64,000 bases of DNA, taken from the NCBI RefSeq assembly GCF_019061185.1, contig NZ_JAHQZU010000004.1, forward strand, positions 186,001 to 250,000, given 5' to 3'. Position 1 is the first letter of the stretch, and each line of letters opens with the position of its first letter. The position numbers and the translations under genes were made by a program. The notes beneath the pieces are model-generated. The model had not been told where the DNA came from. It worked only from the letters and a program-made list of their open reading frames with translations, and made no database searches. Shown here in pieces: positions 1 to 8,679 of the stretch. Origin of the DNA: Paracoccus sp. Z118. GTDB taxonomy: Bacteria; Pseudomonadota; Alphaproteobacteria; Rhodobacterales; Rhodobacteraceae.

Positions 1-480
1 CAGCCGGGCGTGACCTCGTGGCTGCTGCCCGAGCCCGGCGCGGCGGTGGCGCAGGCCGGCGATGCGCCGGTGCAGATTCCGGCGGGGCAGATAGCGACGG
101 CGGATGATGGAGGCGCGGCTCCGGTCGCGGCGGATGCGGCGGCGATGCCGGACGCAGCCGAGGCCGCATCGGAGAGTTCCAGCGAGGCGGCCGCCGCTTC
201 GGACTCTCCGGCCGCTGGGGAGGCCGACCTTTTGCAGCCTCTTTCGGAAACGCGGGAGGCACCCCCTGCGGCGGCAGCAACGGACAGCAGCGGCGCAGCA
301 GCAGCGCCCCGGCCCACGCCCATCGGCTCGGAGCGCCCGCGCCAGCGCAGCGGGCAGCCCTCTGACCCGACCGCCGCGTCCCTCACTGACACGCCCACAC
401 CGGACAACCCGGCACCGCCCGATCCCGTCGTGACGCCCGAGGACTCCTCCGCCACCATCCAGCCGGAGCCGCAGCCATGA
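1..480 (+). CDS. M16-family peptidase, C-terminal end only (5' end outside window)
   Basis: The frame is open from base 1, so the gene starts upstream of the window and only 159 codons are visible. The first residues (VTSWLLPEP) resemble the end of the M16 peptidase domain in Rhodobacteraceae. About 140 residues of low-complexity tail follow, rich in Ala, Pro, Ser and Asp/Glu with no recognisable fold. The stop overlaps the next start as ATGA, which argues for translational coupling to the second M16 protein. In such pairs the first member normally carries the zinc motif HxxEH near its N-terminus; that part is not in this window, so the family call rests on the junction sequence and the neighbour. 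Confidence 0.65.
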   Translation, partial: QPGVTSWLLPEPGAAVAQAGDAPVQIPAGQIATADDGGAAPVAADAAAMPDAAEAASESSSEAAAASDSPAAGEADLLQPLSETREAPPAAAATDSSGAAAAPRPTPIGSERPRQRSGQPSDPTAASLTDTPTPDNPAPPDPVVTPEDSSATIQPEPQP

Positions 481-1811
481 TCCGCGCCATCGTCGCCAGC
501 CTTGCGCTGACCCTGCTCGCCGCCTTCCCGGCCCGCGCCATCGACATCCAGGAAGTCACCTCGCCGGGCGGGATCACCGCCTGGCTGGTCGAGGATCACA
601 CGATTCCCTTCGTGGCGCTGACGATCTCGTTCCGCGGCGGGGCGTCGGTCGATGCGCCCGGCAAGCGCGGGGCCGTCAACCTGATGACCGCGACGCTAGA
701 GGAAGGGGCCGCTGACATGGACGCCGTGGCCTTCGCCGAGGCGGCGCAGGATCTCGCCGCCAGCTTCGGCTTCAGCGCGGGCGACGATGCCGTGACCGTC
801 ACCGCCCGGATGCTGACCGAGAACCGCGGCGCCTCCGTGGACCTGCTGCGGGCCGCGCTGGTCGAGCCCCGTTTCGAGGCCGATGCGGTGGACCGGGTGC
901 GCACGCAGGTGCAGTCGGTGATCCGGGCCGAGGACACCGACCCGAACGCCATCGCCGCCAAGGCGCTGGCGCGTGAGGCGTGGGGCGATCACCCCTACGG
1001 CACCTCGATCAACGGCACGGCGGAGAGCGTCGCGGCGCTGACGCCGGACGACCTGCGCGCGGCCAAGGACCGGGTGCTGGCTCGCGACCGGGTGCTGGTC
1101 GCCGCGTCGGGGGACATCTCGCCCGACGAGCTCGGCCGGCTGATGGACCGGCTGCTGGGCGACCTGCCCGCGCAGGCGAGCGCCCCGCTGCCGCCCGAAC
1201 CGGCGCTGCAACTGACCGGCGGCACCACGCTGGTCGAATGGGACAGCCCGCAGACCGTGGTCGCCTTCGCGCAGGAGGGGCTGGCGATGGACCATCCCGA
1301 CTACTTCGCCGCCTTCGTGCTGGACCATATCCTCGGCGGCGGCGGGTTTTCCTCGCGGTTGATGACCGAGATCCGCGAGAAGCGCGGCCTGACCTACGGC
1401 GTCGGCACCGGGCTGGCCAACAAGGTGCTGGGCGAGACATGGCAGGGCGGCATGGCGACGGCCAACGACAGCACCGCCGAGGCGGTGACGATCCTGCGCG
1501 AGGTCTGGGACGGGATGGAAGAGGGCGTGACCGAGCAGGAGCTGACCGACGCCAAGACCTACCTGACCGGCGAATACCCGCTGCGCTTCGACGGCAACGG
1601 GCGGATCGCCGGGATTCTGGCCGGGATGCAGCTGATGGGAATGCCGCGCGACTACGTCAACACGCGGAACGACAAGGTCATGGCCGTGACCGCCAAGGGT
1701 GTGCAGCGGGTGGCGACCGATCTGCTGGACTCGGGCAAGCTGCGTTTCGTGCTGGTGGGCCGACCGGAGGGCGTCGAGGGGGCCGAGGTGCAGCCCGCGC
1801 CGCTCAATTGA
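477..1811 (+). CDS. M16-family peptidase-like protein lacking the zinc-binding motif
   Basis: 444 residues with an N-terminal signal peptide (hydrophobic stretch ending around ARAID), so probably periplasmic. It has the M16 fold signatures: the N-terminal GITAWLVEDHTIPFVA strand, the HPYGTSINGT region, and the C-terminal-domain motif GLTYGVGTGLAN. Where active members have HxxEH plus a distal Glu, this one reads GAVNLMTATLEEG, so zinc binding is lost. It is therefore probably the non-catalytic partner of the upstream M16 protein, as in alphaproteobacterial heterodimeric processing-peptidase-like pairs. The start overlaps the upstream stop (ATGA). A hairpin terminator follows directly. Physiological substrate unknown. 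Confidence 0.88.
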   Translation: MIRAIVASLALTLLAAFPARAIDIQEVTSPGGITAWLVEDHTIPFVALTISFRGGASVDAPGKRGAVNLMTATLEEGAADMDAVAFAEAAQDLAASFGFSAGDDAVTVTARMLTENRGASVDLLRAALVEPRFEADAVDRVRTQVQSVIRAEDTDPNAIAAKALAREAWGDHPYGTSINGTAESVAALTPDDLRAAKDRVLARDRVLVAASGDISPDELGRLMDRLLGDLPAQASAPLPPEPALQLTGGTTLVEWDSPQTVVAFAQEGLAMDHPDYFAAFVLDHILGGGGFSSRLMTEIREKRGLTYGVGTGLANKVLGETWQGGMATANDSTAEAVTILREVWDGMEEGVTEQELTDAKTYLTGEYPLRFDGNGRIAGILAGMQLMGMPRDYVNTRNDKVMAVTAKGVQRVATDLLDSGKLRFVLVGRPEGVEGAEVQPAPLN

Positions 1812-1814
1812 AAG

Positions 1815-1852
1815 AAAAAGGCCGCGCGCCCCTTCGGATGCGCGGCCTTTCG
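1815..1852. terminator. Hairpin terminator between convergent genes
   Basis: Perfect 11-bp inverted repeat AAAGGCCGCGC / GCGCGGCCTTT (1817-1827 and 1840-1850) just after the M16 stop. It has A-rich and T-rich edges, so it could serve both the M16 pair and the convergent small lipoprotein gene ending at 1869. Confidence 0.8.
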
Positions 1853-1868
1853 GTAGTCCGTGCGGACC

Positions 1869-2048
1869 TCAAGGATTGACCTGCACCGCCCCCGTGCCCC
1901 CGGCCACGCCGCCGACCGCCGCGCCCACGGGACCGGCCACCACGGCACCGGTGGTCGCACCGGTCACGGCGCGCTCGGTCGGGTTGTCACCGCAGGCGGC
2001 AACCCCGAGGGTGAGCCCGAAGGCCAGGGCGACTCCAAACTTGTTCAT
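1869..2048 (-). CDS. Small glycine-zipper lipoprotein
   Basis: 59 residues. The start ATG at 2048 is chosen because AGGAG lies six bases upstream; an ATG two codons earlier would leave no spacing. The N-terminus MNKFGVALAFGLTLG leads into the lipobox VAAC, so the mature protein should be a lipid-anchored envelope protein beginning at Cys19. After it comes a GxxxG-rich segment (GATTGAVVAGPVGAAVGG) typical of glycine-zipper membrane-associating peptides. Small proteins of this kind are common in alphaproteobacteria and have no assigned function. It is monocistronic, divergent from mutL, and ends at the shared terminator. Confidence 0.75.
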   Translation of the reverse strand: MNKFGVALAFGLTLGVAACGDNPTERAVTGATTGAVVAGPVGAAVGGVAGGTGAVQVNP

Positions 2049-2226
2049 AACCATCTCCTGTTTACCATGCGGCCGGGTTGCCCCGACCCTTCCGTGTCTT
2101 GACGCGCGACCGGAGCGTTTGGTTCCGAAAGTTGAATTGGCTGAGCCCGGCTGCGCGTCTTGCGACAAGGCGGAACGGGGACGAATCTCTGGCGGCTATG
2201 ATGCGGGCCATGCTAGATATTGAGGC

Positions 2227-4026
2227 ATGACCCGCCACGAACCCCATATCCGCCCCATCATCCGGCAACTGGATGAATCCGCCGCCAACCGGATCGCCGC
2301 GGGCGAGGTGGTCGAGCGTCCCGCCTCGGCCGTCAAGGAGCTGGTGGAAAACGCGCTGGACGCGGGGGCGGGCCGGATCGACGTGGTGATCGCGGGCGGC
2401 GGCAAGCGGCTGATCCGGGTCAGCGACGACGGTTGCGGCATGACCGCCGGCGACCTGCCGCTGGCGCTGGCGCGGCACGCGACGTCCAAGATCGACGGCT
2501 CGGACCTGCTCAACATCCGCAGCTTCGGCTTTCGCGGCGAGGCGCTGCCGAGCCTCGGTGCGGTCGGGCGGCTGTCCATCACCAGCCGCGTGGCGGGGGC
2601 CGAGCCGGCGCGGATCGACGTCACCGGCGGCCGCATCGGCGAGGTGCGCCCGGCGGCCGGCAATCGCGGCACGGTCGTTGAACTGCGCGACCTGTTCTTC
2701 GCCACGCCGGCGCGGCTGCGCTTCCTGCGCAGCGACCGGGCCGAGACGCAGGCCATCGCCGAGGTGGTCCGCCGCCTGTCGATGGCCGAGCCGGGCGTGA
2801 GCTTCACGCTGAGCGAGGAGGACGAGGGCGCGGCCCCGCGCCTGCTGTTCCGCGCCGACGCCGAGGCGGGCGATGCGCTGGCGGCAATGTCCGCCCGGAT
2901 CGGCCGGGTGATGGGCCGCGAGTTCACCGAGAACGCGGTCCCGCTGGACGCCACCCGCGACGGGCTGCGGCTGACCGGGCTTGCGGCGCTGCCGACCTAT
3001 TCGCGCGGCGCGGCGGTGGCGCAGCATCTTTATGTCAACGGGCGCCCGGTGCGCGACAAGCTGCTGACCGGGGCGCTGCGGGCGGGGTATTTCGACGTCC
3101 TCGCCGCGGGGCGGCACCCGGCGGCGGTGCTGTTCGTCGCCTGTGATCCGCAGGGGGTGGACGTGAACGTGCATCCCGCCAAGGTCGAGGTGCGGTTCCG
3201 CGAGCCCGACGCGGCGCGGGGGCTGGTCGTCTCGGCCCTGCGCCATGCGATGGCGGGGGCGGGGCACCGCGCCTCGACCACCGGCGGGGCGGCGACGCTG
3301 GCGGCGTTCCGCCCCGAGCCGCGCCCCTCGCCCGCGGCGGTGCGGGCCGCGTGGGAGGCGCAGGCGCCGCTGGCCGCGCCCGACATGCCGGGCTTTGCCG
3401 AGGCGCATGCGCGGGTCGAAGCCGCGCCGGAGGAGAGCGCTGGGCCGCTCGCGGCGCCGCTCGGCGCGGCGCGGGCGCAGTTGCACGAGAACTGGATCGT
3501 CGCCCAGACGCGGGACGGCATTGTGATCGTGGACCAGCACGCCGCGCATGAGCGGCTGGTCTATGAGCGGCTGAAGGCGCAGGCGGCGCAGGTGCGCATC
3601 CCCTCGCAGGCGCTGCTGATCCCCGAGATCGTGGATCTGGGCGACGGGGCCGCGCGGGTTCTGGCGCTGGCCGATGATCTGGACCGTCTGGGGCTGGTGG
3701 TCGAACCGTTCGGGCCGGGCTGCGTCGCGGTGCGTGAGGTGCCCGCCGCGCTGGGCCAATGCGACGCGGCGGCGCTGCTGCGCGACATCGCGGACGATCT
3801 GGAGGGCGGCGCAGGGGCCGACCGGCTGCAGGGGCGGATCGACGCGGTGCTGTCGTCGATGGCCTGCCACGGCTCGGTCCGCTCGGGGCGGCGGATGACG
3901 GGCGACGAGATGAACGCCCTGCTGCGCGAGATGGAGCGCACGCCCCGTTCCGGCCAGTGCAACCACGGCCGGCCGACCTGGGTCGAGCTGAAGCTGGCGG
4001 ATATCGAGCGGTTGTTCGGGCGGTAA
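2227..4026 (+). CDS. mutL: DNA mismatch repair protein MutL
   Basis: 599 residues, usual length. N-terminal GHKL ATPase: catalytic Glu38 in [17 protein letters not shown] (67-72) and GFRGEAL (101-107). After a Pro/Ala-rich linker (about 330-400) the C-terminal dimerisation domain contains the endonuclease motif [12 protein letters not shown] (436-447), with ACHGSVRSG near 547 and CNHGRP near 578. These metal-site motifs mark the nicking type of MutL used by bacteria without MutH. It acts with MutS (not in the window) to nick and direct excision of mismatched DNA. Start ATG is preceded by GAGG at short spacing. Monocistronic; the 178-bp gap before it is shared with the divergent lipoprotein gene. 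Confidence 0.97.
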   Translation: MTRHEPHIRPIIRQLDESAANRIAAGEVVERPASAVKELVENALDAGAGRIDVVIAGGGKRLIRVSDDGCGMTAGDLPLALARHATSKIDGSDLLNIRSFGFRGEALPSLGAVGRLSITSRVAGAEPARIDVTGGRIGEVRPAAGNRGTVVELRDLFFATPARLRFLRSDRAETQAIAEVVRRLSMAEPGVSFTLSEEDEGAAPRLLFRADAEAGDALAAMSARIGRVMGREFTENAVPLDATRDGLRLTGLAALPTYSRGAAVAQHLYVNGRPVRDKLLTGALRAGYFDVLAAGRHPAAVLFVACDPQGVDVNVHPAKVEVRFREPDAARGLVVSALRHAMAGAGHRASTTGGAATLAAFRPEPRPSPAAVRAAWEAQAPLAAPDMPGFAEAHARVEAAPEESAGPLAAPLGAARAQLHENWIVAQTRDGIVIVDQHAAHERLVYERLKAQAAQVRIPSQALLIPEIVDLGDGAARVLALADDLDRLGLVVEPFGPGCVAVREVPAALGQCDAAALLRDIADDLEGGAGADRLQGRIDAVLSSMACHGSVRSGRRMTGDEMNALLREMERTPRSGQCNHGRPTWVELKLADIERLFGR

Positions 4027-4200
4027 GGGCGGGCGATTCGCCGTCTCTCGTGCCGGCTTGGGCGAGCGCGATAATCTGCGCTTCTCCGCAAGTGGAGCAG
4101 AGTTGCCGTATCACCCCGGTCCGCCCGCCCCATGGCGGGCGCGTTCGCGCCCACCCGTGCGGACGCGTCCCTCCGGAGTGCTGGCGTCGAGGGACCGCCC

Positions 4201-4225
4201 GGAAACGGGCTCGTGGCCCGTTTCC
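4201..4225. terminator. Perfect hairpin in the mutL / sugar dehydrogenase gap
   Basis: Perfect 10-bp inverted repeat GGAAACGGGC / GCCCGTTTCC with a 5-base loop, in the 287-bp gap (4027-4313) between two convergent genes. No strong T-run follows on either strand, so intrinsic termination is uncertain. A weaker inverted repeat (CCCGCC / GGCGGG) lies near 4124-4139. I see no gene in the rest of the gap. Confidence 0.5.
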
Positions 4226-4313
4226 TTCAGCGGCGTCGTTACGGCGGTGGGCTGCTATCGCAGTGCCTTGCCGGTTGTGTGGCGGTGCGTGGGGTAGCCA
4301 AAGCCGCCCCGCG

Positions 4314-5501
4314 TCACTGCCCGCGCGTCACCCGGATCATCTGCCCGTTATCGGCGTCGATCAGCAGCATCACCGCTCCGTCGGGTGCCACCGCCACGTC
4401 GCGAACCCGGCCGATGCCCGGCAGGTGGCGCGCCTCGCCGCTCACCCGGTCGTTCTCCAGCTCCAGTTCGACCAGCGACTGGCCGCGCAGGGCCCCGACG
4501 AGGATGTCGCCCTGCCATTCGGGGAACATCTCGCCGTCATAGAACACCATGCCCGACGGGGCGATCACCGGGTCCCAGTAATAGACCGGCTGCTCCATCC
4601 CCTCCTGTGCGGTGAGTCCCTCGCCGATCGGCCCGCCGCCGTAATCCTGTCCATAGGTGATGACCGGCCAGCCATAGTTCAGCCCCTGCTGCGGCTGGTT
4701 CAGCTCGTCCCCGCCCTCGGGGCCATGCTCGATCGTCCACAACCGGCCCTGATCATCCAGCGCAGCGGCCTGCACGTTGCGGAAACCCTTGGCCCAGGTT
4801 TCGGGCAGCCAGCCCTCGATCCCCGCGCCCGCCGGCTCACCCGAGGGGCTGATGCGGACCAGCTTGCCGATGTGATTGTCGTCGTCCTGCGCGGTGGCGC
4901 GGGGCTCGGCGTTGGACCGCTCCCCCAGCGTGACGAACAGCATCCCTTCGCCGTCCAGCACCAGGCGGGAGCCGAAATGCAACTCGCTCTCCCATGCCGG
5001 CTGCTGGCGGAAGATGATCTCGACATTCTCCAGCGCGGTGCCGTCCTGCGACAGCGTGGCGGTGGCGACGGCGGTCTGGTTCTTGTTCTGCTCGGTTTCC
5101 GAGGGCGCGGCGTAGCTGAACCAGATCCGGCGCGACTGCTCGAAATCCGGGGCGGCGAGCACGTCCAGAAGGCCGCCCTGACCGCGGGCGTCGATCTCGG
5201 GCAGGCCCGAGATCGGCTCGGAAAGCTGCCCCTCGGCCGAGACCAGCCGCAGGTTTCCGGCCCGTTCGGTCACCAGCCAGCTGCCGTCCGGCAGCATGTC
5301 CATCCCCCAGGGATGATCCAGCCCCTCGACGACGACGCTGGTTTCGAGCGGCACTTCCTCCGTGATGGCGGGCGCGCGGGTCTGGCCCTCGAACGCCGGT
5401 TCCTGATGGGCGGCTTCCGGGGGCTGGGCGTTGAAATCCTGTGCCATGGCGGGGGCGGAAAGCAGGGTCGAGGACAGAAGGACGGTGAACAGACGGGACA
5501 T
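4314..5501 (-). CDS. PQQ-dependent sugar dehydrogenase (glucose/sorbosone dehydrogenase family)
   Basis: 395 residues. The start at 5501 is supported by AGGAG upstream and gives a clean signal peptide ending APAMAQ; longer versions bury this. The protein is a beta-propeller of the soluble aldose dehydrogenase (Asd/YliI) type: HPWGMDMLPDGSWLVTER opening blade, GQGGLLDVLAAPDF, the LRFG-like segment ELHFGSRLV, EHGPEGGDELN and the closing VRDVAVAPDGAVMLLID. Family members oxidise aldose sugars in the periplasm and pass electrons to the respiratory chain using PQQ. Substrate cannot be read from sequence. Monocistronic, convergent with mutL. Confidence 0.88.
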   Translation of the reverse strand: MSRLFTVLLSSTLLSAPAMAQDFNAQPPEAAHQEPAFEGQTRAPAITEEVPLETSVVVEGLDHPWGMDMLPDGSWLVTERAGNLRLVSAEGQLSEPISGLPEIDARGQGGLLDVLAAPDFEQSRRIWFSYAAPSETEQNKNQTAVATATLSQDGTALENVEIIFRQQPAWESELHFGSRLVLDGEGMLFVTLGERSNAEPRATAQDDDNHIGKLVRISPSGEPAGAGIEGWLPETWAKGFRNVQAAALDDQGRLWTIEHGPEGGDELNQPQQGLNYGWPVITYGQDYGGGPIGEGLTAQEGMEQPVYYWDPVIAPSGMVFYDGEMFPEWQGDILVGALRGQSLVELELENDRVSGEARHLPGIGRVRDVAVAPDGAVMLLIDADNGQMIRVTRGQ

Positions 5502-5582
5502 CGCATACTCCTTGCGTTCAAGCGCAACGCGCCGGGCGCCGGGTCGTTCCCGCGCGCCGGCCATATCCGCCCGTGACAGCCG

Positions 5583-6740
5583 TCAGGCCGTGATCGGCCC
5601 GGCACCCTCCGCATGGTTCACCTTGGCCATGTGATCGGCGATGCCGCCCACCTCGACCAGCCATTTCCCGACCAGTTCTGGGTCTTCGGGGGCCGCATGG
5701 ACGCCCGGCGCAAACTCGCCCCGGCCGACCGCTTCGACCGCCATCGCCACGGGGATCGACACCAGCCGCGCCATCGCGGTGCCTTCGGCCGAGCCCTGCG
5801 CGTCCAGCACCCATTCCTTGTCGAACACCGCCGCGCCGCCGCGTTCCGCCCGCAGGCGCACGAACAGCACGACGCGGTCGGGCTCGCCCTCGTCATAGGC
5901 GTGGTTGTTCCAGAAATCGTCCGCCATTTCAGCCAGCCGGACCTCGCCCTCGGGGCCGGTCAGCGTCTCGACCTCGGCGAAGACATCGGCCCAGGCGTCG
6001 GACCAGCCCTTGAGCCGGATGGTGCCGCGCACGAAGTCGCGCAGGGTCCAGTCCGGGTCGAAGCCGTATTGGCTGACGAACTGGGTGGAATCGCGGTTGG
6101 GATAGACCTCGAATCGCTCGGGCGTGGGCAGCGGCGCGTCATAGGGATCGATGGCGTGCCACGGGCGATCCGCCACCCGCTCCTCTCCGCCCCGGATCGA
6201 GCGCGAGGGCGAGCGCAGCGCCCGCAGCACCCCCAGCGGCGACCAGCTGAACTTGTAGCGGAAGGGGTTCGGATGCTTGGGGATGCCGCCGCAATAGCTG
6301 GTGAAGCTGACCGTGTCGCCCTTCTGCGCGATCTGCCGATAGTCGGCGACCAGCTCGTGCGCCATCAGGTGGTCGATGCCGGGGTCCAGCCCGACCTCGT
6401 TCACCAGCGCGACGCCCGCCTGCCGCGCGGGATCGTCCAGCGCGGCCATCCCGTCCGAGATATAGGACGAACTGACGAAGTTCGCCCCCCGCTCCACGCA
6501 GAGCGTCGCCAGCGGCACATGCTGGTCGGCGGGCAGCATGGACACGACGGTATCGCCCTTCTGCACGGCCCCGGCCAGCGCCTCGAAGCTATAGGCGCGG
6601 ATGTCGGTCGCCAGATCGCCCACCGCGTCCCGCGCCTTCTCGACCGTGCGGTTCCAGACGGTCACGGGCGCGCCGCCCGCCAGCAGGCGGCGCAGGCCGG
6701 GAATGGCGGAAAGGCCGGTGCCTACCCAGTGGATCGTCAT
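5583..6740 (-). CDS. Saccharopine dehydrogenase family protein (Lys9-like)
   Basis: 385 residues, Rossmann N-terminus (MTIHWVGTGLSAIPGLRRLL; the glycine motif is shortened to VGTGLSA) and the saccharopine reductase-type domain with NEVGLDPGIDHLMAH, SYCGGIPKHPNPFRYKFSWSP and a C-terminal substrate region. Its start overlaps the stop of the upstream Lys1-like gene by four bases (ATGA), so the two should be made together. The likely role is the second step of lysine breakdown through saccharopine, giving aminoadipate semialdehyde and glutamate, but Lys9-type enzymes can also run in the synthetic direction. No further aminoadipate genes are visible nearby. Confidence 0.82.
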   Translation of the reverse strand: MTIHWVGTGLSAIPGLRRLLAGGAPVTVWNRTVEKARDAVGDLATDIRAYSFEALAGAVQKGDTVVSMLPADQHVPLATLCVERGANFVSSSYISDGMAALDDPARQAGVALVNEVGLDPGIDHLMAHELVADYRQIAQKGDTVSFTSYCGGIPKHPNPFRYKFSWSPLGVLRALRSPSRSIRGGEERVADRPWHAIDPYDAPLPTPERFEVYPNRDSTQFVSQYGFDPDWTLRDFVRGTIRLKGWSDAWADVFAEVETLTGPEGEVRLAEMADDFWNNHAYDEGEPDRVVLFVRLRAERGGAAVFDKEWVLDAQGSAEGTAMARLVSIPVAMAVEAVGRGEFAPGVHAAPEDPELVGKWLVEVGGIADHMAKVNHAEGAGPITA

Positions 6741-7798
6741 GCGGAAAGTCCCTTCAGGTTCGTGTCATAGATCGCCGCCGCGCGGCCCCATTCGCCGGCC
6801 TCGATCCGGTCCAGCCGGCGCAGCACGGGCAGAAGCTGCTGGGCGAAGTCGAGGCTCGATTCGCGCGGCAGAAGCGAGGGCAGGTTGTCGATCGCCATCA
6901 CATCCAGCGGCGGCTGATCGGCCACCCGCACGACCGGCTCGGCCCAGGTGGTCGTCCGGTCATAGACCCTGACCGGATTGAACTCGCTCGACGGATCGCA
7001 GGCGATGTCGCCGATGACGGTCAGCCGGCGGGCCGGGCGCACCGCCTCGGGCGGGACGAAGACCGGGCAGCCCGGCTGCGCGAGGATGGAGTTGAGGAAC
7101 ACGTCGTGCAGCAGGATCTCGGGGAAGGGGCCGCCCGCGCGGGTCTCCTCGATGTCCCAGCGGGTGACTTGCAGGCCCATCTCGGCGCAGAGGTCGGACG
7201 CGCCGGTGCCGACGCGGCCCTTCGCGCCGATGACGATGGCGGTCGGGCGGGGGCGGTTCGTGGCGTCGAGTTCCGCCCGCACGTCGTCGGTCATCGCGGT
7301 CCTGTTCGGGTAGCTGCCGACCGGCGGGCAAATGCCGCCCTGCTGCTGCGCGGCCCAGGCCATCAGGCTGACCGCCGCGCCCGCATATCCCGCCCAGTAG
7401 CCGAACGCGGCGAGGCGGCGGCCGCTGTCGTCCGTCAGGTATTCCAGATCATAAAGCCGCCCGCCGCCCTCGCGGAAGCGGCGCAGCAGCGCCTGCCCGG
7501 CGGGCTGGCCCTTGAAGGCGTGGCCGAACATGATGTGGCGGTGCCGCAGCGGGGTGCCGTCCTCGGGCAGTTCCTTGAGGCCGAGGATGATGGCGCTCTC
7601 GGGTGCGGTCGGCCACGAGCCTTCCGGCGCGATCCGGGCGCCTGCGCTGGCGTAATCGTCGGTCGGAAAGACGCGATGCGGCGATTCCTCGACGGTGATC
7701 CCGAATCCCTGCGCGATCAGGTCGCGCACGCCGTCCGGGGTGATGCCGGCCCGGTCCTCGTTCGGGCGGCTTTCCGCCCGGACCCACAGATGCGTCAT
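6737..7798 (-). CDS. Saccharopine dehydrogenase, lysine-forming type (Lys1-like)
   Basis: 353 residues. Belongs to the alanine dehydrogenase/Lys1 superfamily: N-terminal WVRAESRPNEDRAGITPDGV, FGHAFKGQPAGQALLRRF (the FAHCYK-like region of Lys1 with its catalytic His/Lys), then an NAD-binding domain (AIVIGAKGRVGTGASDLC). Fungal Lys1 interconverts saccharopine and lysine plus 2-oxoglutarate. Coupled by ATGA overlap to the Lys9-like gene downstream, which together would form a two-protein equivalent of the plant/animal LKR-SDH fusion. First gene of the pair; 50 bp downstream of the NlpC/P60 gene on the same strand, so it may share its transcript. Confidence 0.85.
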   Translation of the reverse strand: MTHLWVRAESRPNEDRAGITPDGVRDLIAQGFGITVEESPHRVFPTDDYASAGARIAPEGSWPTAPESAIILGLKELPEDGTPLRHRHIMFGHAFKGQPAGQALLRRFREGGGRLYDLEYLTDDSGRRLAAFGYWAGYAGAAVSLMAWAAQQQGGICPPVGSYPNRTAMTDDVRAELDATNRPRPTAIVIGAKGRVGTGASDLCAEMGLQVTRWDIEETRAGGPFPEILLHDVFLNSILAQPGCPVFVPPEAVRPARRLTVIGDIACDPSSEFNPVRVYDRTTTWAEPVVRVADQPPLDVMAIDNLPSLLPRESSLDFAQQLLPVLRRLDRIEAGEWGRAAAIYDTNLKGLSA

Positions 7799-7848
7799 CG
7801 CGTCGATCCTTTCATGGCTTCCGCCAGTTAGGCGTTGCGGCCCGAGAT

Positions 7849-8679
7849 TTACGGAAAGGCGATCCGCGCGTCCAGCGGCGGCCGGCGTGCGCCGCGGAAC
7901 GGCCCGTCGCCCGAGGCATCGATGCGGGCGGTGGCGGCGGCGATGTCCTCGGTGATGACCGACATGGTCCAGGCGGTGGCGTGGACCATGGTGCGGGCGT
8001 CCAGCGCCATCGCGACATGGCCGGGCCAGAACAGCAGATCGCCGCGCCGGATGGTCTCCGTTTCCGGGAACGCCTTGGCCTGCATGTCGCTGTCGCCGGG
8101 GCAGGCGATGCCGCAGCCATGCAGCGCGGCCTGAGCCAGCCCCGAGCAGTCGATGCCGCCCCGCGAGTTGCCGCCCCAGAGATAAGGCGTGCCCAGCAGC
8201 GACAGCGCCACGGCGGCCGGATCGTCGGCCGGGGTGTCGCTGATATGCTGGAGCGGGACATGGAGGCCGTCATGCAGCTGCGCAAACCTGCCGTCGAACC
8301 CCGTCACCGACAGGCGCGCGCCCATCGACAGCAGCGCCCGCTCGTCCTGCTTGAAGCTGGCGGAGGGATAGAGATGCGTGGCCGCGGCGCTGACCCGGTG
8401 GGTGATCGGCGGCAGCCTGTCCGTGAGGGCCTCGCCGCGGACCCAGCCGCAATAGCCATCCACGGCAGCCTGCACGAAGGCCCAGTCGTCCCGTTCCTCG
8501 ATCACTGTCACGTCCGCGCCGTGCAGAAGCTGGCGGTCGCGGGCGCCGTCCGGGGCGCGGCGCAGGTCGGCCAACGGAACGGCCACGCGCATCGGCTGGC
8601 CATCGGTGATCGCGTCCCGCTCGATCCCCGAGCCCTTCAGGGCGATGCGTTCGGTCGCGGGGGTCAGCCGGCGGTCCAT
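7849..8679 (-). CDS. NlpC/P60 family cell-wall peptidase with SH3-like domain
   Basis: 276 residues from ATG 8679, whose A is shared with the TGA stop of the aminopeptidase gene (TGATG). The N-terminal half looks like bacterial SH3 domains (ADLRRAPDGARDRQLLHGADVTVIEER, WVRGEAL). The C-terminal half is NlpC/P60 with catalytic Cys178 (DCSGL), His221 (WPGHVAMAL) and a third polar residue near His233. Members cleave bonds in peptidoglycan stem peptides (D-Glu-DAP type). No signal peptide is visible, so it may act on muropeptides in the cytoplasm; pairing with an aminopeptidase suits a recycling role. That role is inference. Confidence 0.87.
   Translation of the reverse strand: MDRRLTPATERIALKGSGIERDAITDGQPMRVAVPLADLRRAPDGARDRQLLHGADVTVIEERDDWAFVQAAVDGYCGWVRGEALTDRLPPITHRVSAAATHLYPSASFKQDERALLSMGARLSVTGFDGRFAQLHDGLHVPLQHISDTPADDPAAVALSLLGTPYLWGGNSRGGIDCSGLAQAALHGCGIACPGDSDMQAKAFPETETIRRGDLLFWPGHVAMALDARTMVHATAWTMSVITEDIAAATARIDASGDGPFRGARRPPLDARIAFP

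Noticed and set aside
2062-3966. Long minus-strand frame opposite mutL
   Set aside because: Arg/Pro-rich composition and no domain; mutL on the other strand has every family motif.
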